Below, one piece after another: positions 1-10,010 of a stretch of DNA of 31,062 nt. The notes below the pieces were generated by a model that saw only the letters and a program-made list of their open reading frames with translations, had not been told where the DNA came from and made no database searches. The stretch comes from Emmonsiellopsis sp. PD_33 (Eukaryota; Ascomycota; Eurotiomycetes; Onygenales; Ajellomycetaceae), in NCBI GenBank assembly GCA_032988165.1, contig JANTQF010000395.1:1-31062 (forward strand), read 5' to 3'. Position 1 is the stretch's first letter. The number at the start of each line of letters is the position of its first letter. Position numbers and translations under genes: made by a program.

Positions 1-120
1 GACGAGGAGGCCGTCGGCGTAGTGGATGGCCCAGGGGAAGAGGAGGATCATGGCGGGGCTGCGTTTGCGCTCCGCGGCGCGCACGGGTGCGGGGGTGCCT
101 TCGAGGGTGTAGCAGCACAT
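1..120 (-). CDS. 5'-partial uncharacterised protein, cut by window start
   Basis: On the minus strand a reading frame runs out of the window at base 1. From the ATG at 120-118 it gives about 40 residues beginning MCCYTLEGTPAPVRAAERKR, with a following hydrophobic stretch (MILLFPWAIHY). Almost every codon ends in G or C, unlike the AT-rich flank, which supports coding. The same frame stays open further upstream through PAPAGADTRPAPG into a proline-coding poly-C tract, so the true start may lie upstream. Another candidate ATG at 257-255 (MPNNQAPPPP) is in a different frame and would join only if the homopolymer tract had an indel or sequence error. I do not recognise the family. Confidence is limited by the short visible part. 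Confidence 0.4.
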   Translation of the reverse strand, partial: MCCYTLEGTPAPVRAAERKRSPAMILLFPWAIHYADGLLV

Positions 121-240
121 GCCGGGGGCGGGGCGGGTGTCGGCCCCGGCGGGGGCCGGGGGGGGGGGGGGGCGGGTGGTGGGGGGGGGGGTGGTGGTGG
201 GGGGGGGTGTGGGGGGGGGGGTGGTGGGGGTGGGGGGGGT
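121..240. repeat. G-rich (C-rich on minus) homopolymer tract
   Basis: This block is almost pure G with scattered T and C on the plus strand. It includes an uninterrupted run of 15 G at 158-172 and several runs of 7-10 G up to 240. On the minus strand it would encode polyproline. The many G-runs of three or more could form G-quadruplexes. Such tracts are prone to length variation and to sequencing or assembly error, so the reading frame across it should not be trusted. Confidence 0.85.
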
Positions 241-1370
241 GCTTGGTTATTGGGCATGGCGATGATACTGACTTGGAGGTGTGTCATAGATCCTGGGATT
301 GGTCCGTAAAAGGCCAATGCTATGTGCCAGGGTATTATACGGACGACAAGTGTTCGCGGAGTAAGTAGATCTCCATCCTGCCTTTTATATCCTCGAGATT
401 TTGATTCAGAGATCATCCCCTTGGTCTATCTATTGATATATCCATCTAACTTTATATTTTTTTTTGTTTCTACAGAGGCACTCGGAAAATGCCCTTGGTC
501 AGGAGGAGAGCGATGTGACAAGAAATAGATCAACGCCGTTTCTATCCCCGTTTTGGTTTTCCTTCGGGGGGGGTTTTTTTTTGGGGGGAGGGGAGGGGAG
601 GGTGGGAAGGGATTTTATGGAGACCACCGATCTGCCTTTCCCCCCAGTTATGATACATACATAGAAGGTTTGACACGATGGGCCGGCTGGCAGATAGGGA
701 GGGTGGAGTTTGAGAAGTTATCATGAGAAAGGGGGGGGGGAAGGGAGTTTATCATGTAGGCATTTCTTAACTACATGTGTATTTTATTTAGAGTCACTGT
801 GTTTTCTATTGGGCGCTGGTTCTTCAATTTCTTTCAGATTGGACTCTTTTAGTCATGCAGTGATAGAATGACATTATTTATTCTATCTTGACAAAACTTT
901 CAATGCTCTATGGGTTAAACGCTGGCTATTTAGTATTCCACACATTCGCATATACATTCTACGCGCGACCCATGTATAAAAGAATAATGCAACATATATC
1001 TCCTACCGTTATTACATACACTACTTACCCACTTACCTACGTAGGTAGATAGATAGGTGGCTTCGTATTATTGCCTAAAAAGCACTGACCTTTAACCCTT
1101 CCCCTTCCCAACCCCTGTCAGTCTTGTGGAAGATGCGTTGATAACGGGGTTACTGGGACTAAACTCCGCCAGGATGTACATACGTATATCCAAACTACTT
1201 ACGTACCGTGAAGTAGAAAAAAAAAGTCCATGGAATTCTGCCAAATCCGTCTAATTCCGAACAGAATGGGTTTCAGGCGAGATGGGAAAAACTGTCCGAG
1301 GAGTTACAATTTCCATAGAGCTATAAATCAGGGAGTATCTAGAGTTAGAATTCAGCCCCATGAGAGATAC
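241..1370. other. Intergenic region, no gene seen
   Basis: No coding frame here has convincing length or composition. The stretch holds pyrimidine- and G-runs (for example near 568-600 and 731-740) and AT-rich DNA. A perfect 14-base palindrome, TACCTACGTAGGTA, lies at 1034-1047. The right end should contain the promoter of the dehydrogenase gene at 1443; the left end probably contains the leader of the minus-strand gene at the window edge. Confidence 0.6.
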
Positions 1371-1380
1371 TATATATAAT
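1371..1380 (+). promoter_or_regulatory. TATA-like box upstream of SDR gene
   Basis: The sequence TATATATAAT lies 63-72 bases before the ATG at 1443, followed by a C/A-rich leader. Spacing fits a TATA element with a transcription start around 1400-1410. This is assigned by position and sequence only. Confidence 0.45.
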
Positions 1381-1442
1381 ATTCCCCTCTCCATACTACA
1401 TACATACATACTCGAAAAGAAACCACAGCACACACAAACAAA

Positions 1443-2299
1443 ATGCCAGCAAAGATCGTTCTCATTACAGGTGCCACCAACGGCATCGGATACGAAACCG
1501 TCAAGGCCTTCCTTCAATCTCCGAACCCTTACCACGTCTTCCTTGGAAGCAGATCCGCAAAGAAGGGCAATGAGACGCTTGCAAAGATCCGAGCAGAATG
1601 CCCTTCTACAACGAATACCGTCGAGGTACTCCAGATCGATCTAAACAGTGATGAATCTATCGAGAAGGCTTTTGAGCAGGTGAGGGATACTAGGGACTGT
1701 GTTGATATACTCATCAATAACGCCGGTAAGGCAAGAGGTAGTATTTGAAAACGTTTCAGTGTTCTCTATGTATTAATTGAATAGGCGCCTCTTTCGACGA
1801 AGAGTTCCGCCAGGGCAAGACCTCGTTACGAGACTGCTTTAACCGCGCCTACGACGTGAACGTCTCAGGCACCAATGTCGTGACATGGACGTTCATGCCC
1901 TTGCTGCTCAAATCCACAGAGCGCCGGCTACTCTTCGTCGCGGGGCTGTCCCAGATGACCCAGGCGGCCGAGTCCTACTTCCCGACCCCGGCACAGCCAG
2001 CTGGCTGGCCGAAGAATATCGCCTTTGAGACTATTGGGTATCGCTGTAGCAAGACTGCGTTGAGCATGTTGATGCTGGATTGGAATCATAAGTTGAAGGA
2101 AGATGGGGTTAAGGTTTTTAGTGTTAGTCCTGGACTATGCGCTACTGGGTTGGGTGGGCTGGGGGAGGATTTGTTCAAGGTGGTGGGTGCGGCGGAGCAT
2201 CCGAGGGAGGGGGCGAGGAGACTTATTGCTGTTGCTGAGGGGGGGAGGGATGAGGATTGTGGGAGGATTATTCAGGATGATGGATTGCTTCCGTGGTAG
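1443..2299 (+). CDS. Short-chain dehydrogenase/reductase (classical SDR)
   Basis: NAD(P)H-dependent oxidoreductase of the SDR fold; substrate unknown. Exons are 1443-1725 and 1785-2299, giving 265 residues. The 59 bp intron (GTAAGG donor, AATAG acceptor) splits the glycine codon of the NNAG motif. Visible motifs are the cofactor-binding TGATNGIG at residues 9-16, NNAG at 92-95, a probable catalytic Ser150 (AGLSQM), the YRCSK active site with Tyr180 and Lys184, and SPG after the sixth strand. Ser and Tyr are about 30 residues apart, more than the usual ~13, which points to an insertion as in carbonyl-reductase-like SDRs. Length is normal for the family. The start has a clean upstream context and immediately precedes strand beta-1. 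Function beyond SDR cannot be inferred; neighbours offer no pathway clue. Confidence 0.88.
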
Positions 2300-2828
2300 G
2301 AGAGTGTTTGTCATTTATTCTTTGGGGGGGGGGGGGGATTGACAGGCTTTCCTTTGTAACATTATGTCGAATCTGGGTTAAGTTCAAGTTTCTGTGACAA
2401 GGGATGAAAGAAACAAACTTGATATAATATATATCTGCGAAGCTCAATGGAGGGAATTATTCAATCCGAGTTAAGCTTCTCTGCAGCAGAGGCAGTACAG
2501 CTGCAGCGGGAGGAGGAAGAGAGAGCGGCTGTTAACACACTTGCAGGGTACTAAACACACGCATTTCTGGGCCCATCAACCCCAATACACATTATAATTA
2601 AACCCATGCGCATCATAAAACGGCCCCAAACTCACCTCTCCCTCAGCCATAGTGGCTGTAAATTCCAACCCATCCTCCCCATTTCATCAGATCGAATCAA
2701 GCGCCAATGTTGGCAGCATACTGAGTGTGTTGTCACCATAATTCCCACAAAGGATGGCAGACCTATATACAACAGCCATGATGGTTGGGTCATCATTGGC
2801 TGGCACTGTGCATAGGGTCATTATAGCT
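2300..2828. other. Intergenic region with a 14-G run, no gene seen
   Basis: Twenty-five bases after the dehydrogenase stop lies a run of 14 G (2324-2337), inside the presumed 3' untranslated region. The rest is AT-rich and then mixed-composition DNA leading up to the inverted-repeat unit. Weak, gapped similarity to the DNA outside the right repeat suggests the element could extend slightly further left, but I cannot define it. Confidence 0.5.
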
Positions 2829-3188
2829 GAGTATGCCTCTTGCAATGTCTGAGTGTAGAGTCCCCCCACAGCTTCTGCCAGGCCCTGTTTGCCTCATATC
2901 ACTGGCTAACCTTGCATAGCACTACAGACCATGCCATAGGTACTACTTAGTTACCTATAGTCATCTATGATTTCTCCAATGATTTTCATATAGTTATACT
3001 ATATTCCTATGGGTGAATGCTTATTACCAGTTCAACCACAGAACATCCCTCCCTATATAATGGAAATAGCTGCCCTGCTCCCTGACTACTAGTAGCTAAC
3101 AAGCTCCCACAGGGCATACATCATACCTAGCATCTGCCCAGGCAAAACCCCATCCACAGCTCACCACTGCAGCTTCTCATAGTCCTAT
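2829..3188 (+). repeat. Left copy of ~355 bp inverted repeat
   Basis: This copy pairs with 4868-5220 on the opposite strand. It is the more AT-rich copy. Where the right copy has CCGTGCAATGG, this one has CTATATAATGG, and several CA/TG dinucleotides have become TA. Small insertions relative to the partner occur near 2905-2940. Inner homology stops at 3188 after TAGTCCTAT. Confidence 0.8.
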
Positions 3189-3526
3189 TTCCTCTTAGAA
3201 CACCACCGGGATTCCGGCAGAACTCTCCAAGACACTTTGTCCAAATATCACCCCTTCAAGGCCGTGGCGGCGTAAGGCGGTTTGATCGATACCCCAGCCC
3301 TGGCTTTACAGCACGCCGAGCAAAAGAGGATGCGCAGGAAGATTCGGCAATAGGGCTTTGGGATCGCCTCTTCAACAAAGTCTTTGAAGATAACATGTTG
3401 ATTGTGACCCCTCAAAAACGTCAGCCGAATGCTGAAAAACCAGACTTCATTATTGAAAAGGCCGTGCCGAATAATCTATTCGTTGAAGCCGTAGAGAGAA
3501 AGCCTCGGCAGCAAACACCCTACTAG
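3131..3526 (+). pseudogene. Open-frame remnant inside the inverted-repeat unit
   Basis: A stop-free frame of 131 codons ends at the TAG of 3524-3526 and has no ATG in its first two-thirds. It starts inside the left repeat but looks protein-like only after the repeat ends at 3188. There it reads LRTPPGFRQNSPRHFVQ, then a charged segment, then DFIIEKAVPNNLFVEAVERK. A splice-acceptor-like CCTCTTAG at 3192-3199 sits just before that part, so it may be a captured or broken terminal exon. I do not recognise the family. It shows less C-to-T decay than the repeat. Low confidence that it was ever translated. Confidence 0.25.
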
Positions 3527-4773
3527 CATGAAAGCCAGATGGATGTAAGGATGATATATTCTAAAGGGGCAACAGGGGAACGAATTAGTTCAGCCCGAAC
3601 ATGTTGAAATTGATGTCGTTTATACTTCTTGGTCGCGACCTGAGACACATATTCTACAGTGTTTGTTCATTTGGTGACATACCAGTCATCCACTGCGCCC
3701 CCTTTGTAGATGGGCTATCCTGTACGCCCGCGTCAGCAGCAGTTTCGCCGCTTTTGGCGTCGTGGACCTGAAAGGATGAGACAGTGTCCTTGAAGACCAG
3801 GCCGACCAGCCTTGAAAAGATAGGGGGGTCCCTGCATGATCGGCAGGAATCGAAAGAAGCGGACACTCGAATACCGAAGCAAGCAAGCCGGATGTGGAGC
3901 AGGATCATATTTCAACTTGCCGCGTCCTCAGGAATCGACTGACTTCGGAAAAGGGGTCGATGCTGTGGCGGTGTGGCTTTGTGGCTGTGCAGCGAAGTCA
4001 GCCTTGGGAGGAGTTAGTTTGTAAGCGTCTCGACAGAAATTGTGGATTTTTTTGTGGATTTTCTGTGCTACGTTGACTGGATGCTTTTGATAACATTGAT
4101 GAGCAGTAGCAACGAAACTGGCTGTTGGTCCGTCATTTGACAGTTGCAGCGCGGCTGACGGGAGAGAGTTCCGTTCAGCCACTGGATCCCTCGTCAGGAT
4201 GAGGGGGAGAGGGCTGGTGAGGTTGCACCGCCACAGGTGATTCTTTTTCTCCCCAGGAGCAGCCTCCTTGTTGTTCCCTTGAATGACCCAATATGAACAA
4301 GGTTGTTCATTGAGAAGATGTGGACTTGTGAAGCCTCGGAGGAAGCAGTGTTTGGCAGTGACAATTGGAAATCTTCAACAAGCAGCTTTGATGTTTTGTG
4401 TGACTGACTGGGATAACCTGGAACTTGACGGGAGCACACTGCCAACAATCAGGAGATCAGAACTGCGCGAGGTGAATTCTCCTTGCTATCTACCGCTATG
4501 TGCGCATTATATAACCCCAGTCTACAAAGGCATACCCCGCATGAACCTTGATGGGTGGCGTTGGATGGGGGATTCCGAGCACGGCCAAGCTCCGGATTCT
4601 GGGGCCTGATGACCTGTCAAGGAAAATTATATGGCCAATGCAGACGGCGGGAGCTCCAACCCAAGGTTTGATGGGGAACGGGGTTTAACAATACATGCAT
4701 ACCGGCTGCATTCCGCAGAAAGAGGTGGTGCAAGAACGGCAACCTGATATCAGTTGGGCCAGCAGTGTTGTTG

Positions 4774-4816
4774 GGGCATGCTGGTTGGCTAAGGCGGACA
4801 TGCACACAGCATGCCC
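4774..4816. repeat. 10-bp inverted repeat at inner edge of right repeat
   Basis: GGGCATGCTG at 4774-4783 is matched by CAGCATGCCC at 4807-4816, with 23 bases between. It lies about 50 bases inside the right long repeat and could form a hairpin. Role unknown. Confidence 0.6.
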
Positions 4817-4867
4817 AGCGACCCGACCTCGTAAGGTGCTTTGCCTACCGAGCTGCCTGTGTGCTTG

Positions 4868-5220
4868 ATAGGACTACGAGAAGCTGCAGTGGTGAGCTGT
4901 GGACGGGGTTTTGCCTGGGCAGATGCTAGGTATGATGTATGCCCCATGGGAGCTTGGTTAGCTAGTAGCCAGGGAGCAGGGCAGCCAATTCCATTGCACG
5001 GGGAGGGATGCTCCGTGGTTGGACTGGCAATGGGCATTTATCCACAGGAACATAGTGTAACTATGAAAATCACTGAGGAAATCATGGATGAATGTACTCC
5101 GTAGGTACTAGTAGTAGTAACTAAATACCTATGACATGCAAGGTCAGCGGGTATGAGGCAAACAGGGCCTGGCAGAAGCCGGGGGGGACTCTGCACTCAG
5201 GCATTGCAAGAGGCATACTC
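4868..5220 (-). repeat. Right copy of ~355 bp inverted repeat
   Basis: Reverse-complement partner of 2829-3188, keeping C and G at most positions where the left copy has T or A, so it is nearer the ancestral sequence. Homology ends abruptly on the inner side at 4868 (ATAGGACTA) and on the outer side at 5220. Confidence 0.8.
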
Positions 5221-5621
5221 CACGGCAGCAGAGCCAACAATCAATCTGCCTTTTGTAGTGTTGAATGTCCAATATGATATATCTGAGGTCTGCTATGGAA
5301 TGGATTGATATGCGTGGACTTGGCGGCCGGGCCCTGCCCTGCCCAAAAGCGTTAGTGCGGCCCGGCAGCACGCTAGCCCGTTACAGCCAGCGCCAACCCA
5401 GCCCGATAAACCTCTGGTGCTTCCGCCTGCTCGTTCTCCATCCAACCTCAACCTCCAACCTCATCCCCATCCATCCCCATCCCCATCCTCGCCTGTCTCC
5501 CCATCAGCCCGTCTGCCATCCGCCCGCGTCCGGTCTGCCTGCTGTCTCTGCTGCGGCCTGTGCTCTCTGCTGCCCCCGTGCTGCTGTCCGCCTGTCTTTT
5601 GCTCCCTCTGCCTCGTCGACG
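5221..5621. promoter_or_regulatory. Promoter and leader region of the Rho1 gene
   Basis: From about 5395 the plus strand becomes strongly C/T-rich (repeated CCATCC and CCTC), as is common for transcription start regions and leaders of highly expressed fungal genes. No TATA element stands out. The leader would continue to 5621, where a splice donor is proposed. Confidence 0.5.
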
Positions 5622-5815
5622 GTATGTTGTCTTCTCCCTGGCCGAGCCCCCAGCCCTGACTCTGCAAACCCCTGCCTACGATCATCATAAAATCCCCCCA
5701 TCTCCCAGTCTCCCGTTCTCCTTCTCTTCCACCCTTCTCCTGCCTCTGCTGTTGCTGTTGCTGCCGGTTGTTTGTCTCTCTGTCCTGTCTGGGCCTCCTG
5801 CTGACTTGGCTTCAG
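5622..5815 (+). other. Predicted 5' leader intron of the Rho1 gene
   Basis: A strong donor GTATGT at 5622-5627, a branch-like GCTGAC at about 5800-5805 and the acceptor TTCAG ending at 5815 would remove 194 bases, leaving TTTGTTATCACC before the ATG at 5828. The intron would also remove the upstream ATG at 5624, which otherwise opens a 12-codon upstream frame ending at 5659. Prediction from splice signals only. Confidence 0.6.
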
Positions 5816-5827
5816 TTTGTTATCACC

Positions 5828-6722
5828 ATGGCCGAGATCCGTCGTAAGCTTGTCATTGTGGGTGACGGTGCCTGTGGTAAAACCTGTCTGTTGATGTAAG
5901 TGCTTTCCCGCAGCGTTCTTCTGCTCTCCATCGCCCAAAGCTGACTCGTGGGCTCTCACAGCGTCTTCTCCAAGGGCACTTTCCCCGAGGTAACCTCCCC
6001 CGTGCTCCCCTGCCAATCTCCGCCATTACGATAATGGGAACGACAAGATACATCCATAACATGTTACCTGGCAACAACACTACTAAGTAACAACCTGGCT
6101 AATGCACCCTCCCCTCAGGTCTACGTCCCCACCGTTTTCGAGAACTATGTGGCCGATGTCGAGGTTGATGGAAAACATGTCGAGCTCGCCCTTTGGGATA
6201 CGGCTGGTCAGGAAGATTATGACCGTCTCCGCCCTCTATCCTACCCCGATTCACACGTCATCTTGATTTGCTTCGCTATTGACTCGCCCGACTCGCTGGA
6301 CAACGTCCAAGAAAAGGTTGGGAGAGACCCATATTTTTTTTCTACATTAGTGAAACAGTGTCTAACTCTATCCTGCAGTGGATTTCTGAGGTTCTGCATT
6401 TCTGCCAAGGCCACCCCATTATCCTCGTTGGCTGTAAGAAGGATCTCCGCCACGACCCCAGAACTATTGAGGAGTTGCACAAGACATCCCAGAAGCCCGT
6501 CACTCCCGAACAGGTATGTCTTAACCCCCTTATAACGTCCACCCGTTGCATATTATTGATGCTAACCCATCACAGGGTGAGGAGGTCCGCAAGAAGATTG
6601 GTGCCTATAAGTATTTGGAATGCTCGGCCCGGACCAACGACGGTGTCCGTGAAGTGTTCGAGTCCGCCACTCGCGCGGCACTTTTGACCAGGAAAGAGAA
6701 GAAGAAATGCAAGATCTTGTAA
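5828..6722 (+). CDS. rho1: Rho1-type small GTPase
   Basis: Membrane-anchored molecular switch which in fungi activates glucan synthase and protein kinase C and organises actin during polarised growth. Exons are 5828-5895, 5962-5989, 6119-6316, 6379-6513 and 6576-6722, giving 191 residues, the usual length. Visible are the P-loop GDGACGKT (12-19), the switch I/effector region VPTVFENY, switch II DTAGQEDYDRLRP, the guanine-specificity CKKD (117-120), ECSAR (158-162), a basic KEKKK tail and the C-terminal CAAX box CKIL, whose final Leu predicts geranylgeranylation. Exon 2 is only 28 bases, yet frame and the family sequence (VFSKGTFPE) support it. The near-identity of the G-domain motifs to fungal Rho1 makes Rho2, Rho3 or Cdc42 unlikely. 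Confidence 0.96.
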
Positions 6723-7986
6723 ATCTTTTTCCCTTCTTTCCCAGCCTAGTACGATCGATCGGCATTCCCAATAGTTAAGCTTCTGGCAACTGGGATCATG
6801 ATGCCTGGATAGATCTTTCCGTTGCTTGTGTTGTTGTCCTCGTGTTGAAATGGTGTGGACATGCGTACTCTTATGGGGTCATCTGGCTAGCCAATTGGTC
6901 GACTTAATATTTTCATTATACGGAATCTGTCTAGGGAGACATTTTTGATGGCCTCGGATGCATAGTCCAACCCTTGAATCTGGTCAATCGATGAATCATC
7001 GTTTGGTAGCCTTATTCTTGTGAGTCACAAGGCAGCATCGCTGCCTATGCAGAGCCTGAGAGGCCGGCAACAATCAAACAAGAAAGCCTTTTTCTGCTTC
7101 CCCTTCTTGTCACTAGCCTGTATGTGTGCCCTGTCTGCGCCCCGTCTTCTGTCCGTCCAAGATGAGGTCAGTGGAAAGAACACCCTCGTGAGATCGTTAA
7201 ATTCCCCATTGTCTTTCGGTTGTCGGGCTGCTACGTTTGTCGTTTTCGATTCCAAGATTTCCTTTTATCTTTTGTGTTTCTCTTTTTGTGTGTGCTGCTC
7301 GCTATTTTACCCCGGTTTTCTATATTTTATTTTTGTTACATTTGTCAAAATAAGAGCGTTGTGATTGATCCATTATCCTGATATTTTGGCTTCCTGTGGT
7401 TCGTCTCGTTTCTTCGTTTGGCCAGTTTATACACGTCAAGAAAGAAGTCGAAGATCGTCATTTTATTGTTTTCCCTCCCGAGCCATCACCACCGGATCAT
7501 ATACATGGTTAAACGCAAGCCTATGCCTGTCAGTTGCTCGCTCGCATGCGTAGCAAGCATCAAGCATTTAAGCCAGAAGCATGAAGCAAACATGCAACAG
7601 GTTACCCCAAGATCTATTTTGTGCCCTTTTTTTTCATTTCCCTAGTATTACCCTATTGTCATTCTCCCCCTTTCAATTATTTTTCCCAAACCCCCCAAAC
7701 CCCAATCCCCTCATGTTTAGGTTTTCGCGGTGTAATACTTCCCTTTCCTCCTTTTGCTTTTTCCTGCTATTTTTTTTTCTTGAATCAGGCGTATTCAATA
7801 TCAGAAATAATTGATTTTTCTTTTTCTTTTTCTTTTCCTTCTTCTTTTTATAGATGATTCCCCCCTCCCCTCCCTCTTCCTTCTCCCCGAAGTTTTCCTC
7901 TTGATTTTCTTTCTTGCGTGGTGCTTTGCCTACTGCTCATTTATCCTCCACATGACGTGATATGACAAAAAAGATTGGATGACGAA

Positions 7987-8005
7987 CCAGCCAGCCAGCC
8001 AGCCA
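7987..8005. repeat. Short CCAG tandem repeat
   Basis: CCAG is repeated four times plus a partial copy. A small microsatellite-like tract with no evident function. Confidence 0.8.
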
Positions 8006-9986
8006 AGATGGAGACCCGTCCAAGTGAGTGCAGCATACAGAGTACAGAACATACCTATACGCATGAACCATGCTTTTTTATTCTTCCTCTTCACTCCCCA
8101 CCGCCAAGATCCCTGGTTGGATCTCCCACCGCCCGGCCACCTGATTGATAGCTAGTCCCTGGTTGCTGGTATGGCAAAGCACATAAGGCAGAAGAATATA
8201 GAGATGATTATTCCAATTTCACCCCCCTGTTCTTTCTATGTGTCTTGGGCTTTTTTTTTTTTCAGGCCGCAAGGTAATTTTCCTTTTCATTACCTAACTG
8301 CGCACCTGCGCATGTAAGCCATGGAGGTATGGATGACGTGCCTACCTAGCTAAGTACGTATGCACGTATATAGGCTGACAAGGCTATTTTGTCTTATGTC
8401 TCCGTGAGGCGGGCGGCGAGGCAGCTTACGCTATATGTACATACATACGTAGTTGAATACCCTACAGGTAAATAAGGTAATGCAGAGAGAAAGAGTAGGT
8501 CGTAAGGCTATTATACAAATGGGTCAGATATTCAGTAACTAGTTAGGCTTTCGGGCATGCCGTCTATCTATTTACCACCACCCCATGCATGCAGCTGAGA
8601 GCATAGCATGGTGATGGCAAGGGAAGGTTCAAGTTTGTTATCCTTCCTCCACGTGGCTGACAGGCGGCTGAAAGAGAGAAAAGAGAAGAAGAAAAACTTT
8701 CGATACGAATTAGTTATTACTCACTTGTATGTTAATTCCATGAGGGGGGGCTTGTGTTGGCGGGAAAGTTAGGTCTTTTTTTTCCTCGTTCGAGTTCTCC
8801 TCGGACTTGGGCGTTTCAATCATTCCTATTCTCATTATTTTCTTTCTTTCTTTCTACTTCTTTTCCCCCTTGCCTTTCAGCCTTTTTGGGCATCTGATTA
8901 ATACTTGTACTAATATATAGCCCCCCATGAATATGGTACAGCCGATAAAGATGTGTACAGAATTCATGGAAACTTGAATGCTCCCTCGCTCCCTCAGCTC
9001 CTCCTCCCCATATAAAGTCATTTAATATTGCATATCCCATTCTCTGCTCCATCCCATCCTGAGGCTAACTAGTTAGTTAACCCATCACCACTCGTTCAAT
9101 TCAATCAATCCTTCACCTGTTTTTCCCTTTCCCAGCCTCAAGCCATCAATCAATCAACCTCAGCCCCTCGATCTAAAACACGAAATATCCAGGCCACCCC
9201 GTAAACCAGAAAGGAGTCAGAAAGAAACGAGCCAATATCTCAAAACGGCCAAAAAATAAATAGAATAAAAAATAAAAATAAAAATGGACCCCTCACCCCC
9301 AACCTTACTACCCTTCCTCTCCCTACCTATCTATATATCCCCTGAGCCGCACTCTCATCCACAACAAGCGCAAAGCGGACTAACTGCGTCAACCCAGTTA
9401 CGTATGTATAGTTTTACATCCCCAAAACCTATCTAGATAGCTGTGAAATACCACGCGTCCCCCCTCCATTTTTCAGCTACGCCAGGGCTACCTAGGCTAA
9501 TAACTCTCGGCGAAGTGGGCTTACTACCCACCCCAATCCCCAGCTCAGGCCCGGGCTGCCAGCTCAAACTTACTTCTTACTACGGAGACCCGTACGCGGA
9601 CGAGTCTTGCGTTGTGTTGTGTCTATCTATCCACTAGGATCTAGGGATGGGAAGAGGAGTACATATATATACAAGTACGTAACCCTATGGGGCTTTCTCA
9701 GGGATGGATAGCGAGCGTCGAGGGTAGATAGGTAGGTAGCTGCGTGTTTGTTCTTGCTAGGGGATTGCGTGGATGGTTGATATTTACGTACGTACGCATG
9801 TATAGTACCTATGGTATATGGGATCTATAGGGGGATTTTTCTACTACTGAGGATGCTGTGTATATATGTAGTCCTTTCTTGCCTAGGGATATAAAACGGA
9901 CACATAATCGTTTATATCGAAGAGTAACTATCCTCGTATTCCGCAATTTCCCCTCCCTTTTACCACCCCTCCCCTCCTGTATATTT

Positions 9987-10010
9987 GCTTTAAACTTACC
10001 AGTTTAAAGC
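9987..10010. repeat. Perfect 9-bp inverted repeat (hairpin)
   Basis: GCTTTAAAC at 9987-9995 and GTTTAAAGC at 10002-10010 are exact reverse complements around a six-base loop TTACCA. It lies in the convergent intergenic region. It could be a transcription-end structure or chance; unassigned. Confidence 0.7.

Larger units (their letters stand above)
2829..5220. mobile_element. Degenerate element bounded by long inverted repeats
   Basis: Bases 2829-3188 and the reverse complement of 4868-5220 align almost end to end by eye, with long shared blocks. One shared block starts GGGCATACATCATACC and continues for some 50 bases with one difference. Both outer ends read GAGTATGCCTC going inward. The ~1.7 kb between has no intact transposase. 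Most differences between the repeats are transitions, with T or A in the left copy where the right copy has C or G, typical of repeat-induced point mutation in fungi. No flanking target-site duplication is visible, so the true ends may lie outside. It may be a DNA-transposon relic, a fold-back element or an inverted duplication; the class is not determined. Confidence 0.65.

Noticed and set aside
3654..3908. 84-codon minus-strand frame inside the inverted-repeat unit
   Set aside because: Overlapped by other equally long frames, and nothing recognisable in the translation.
5624..5659. 12-codon upstream reading frame before Rho1
   Set aside because: It lies within a strongly predicted leader intron, its ATG being part of the donor site.
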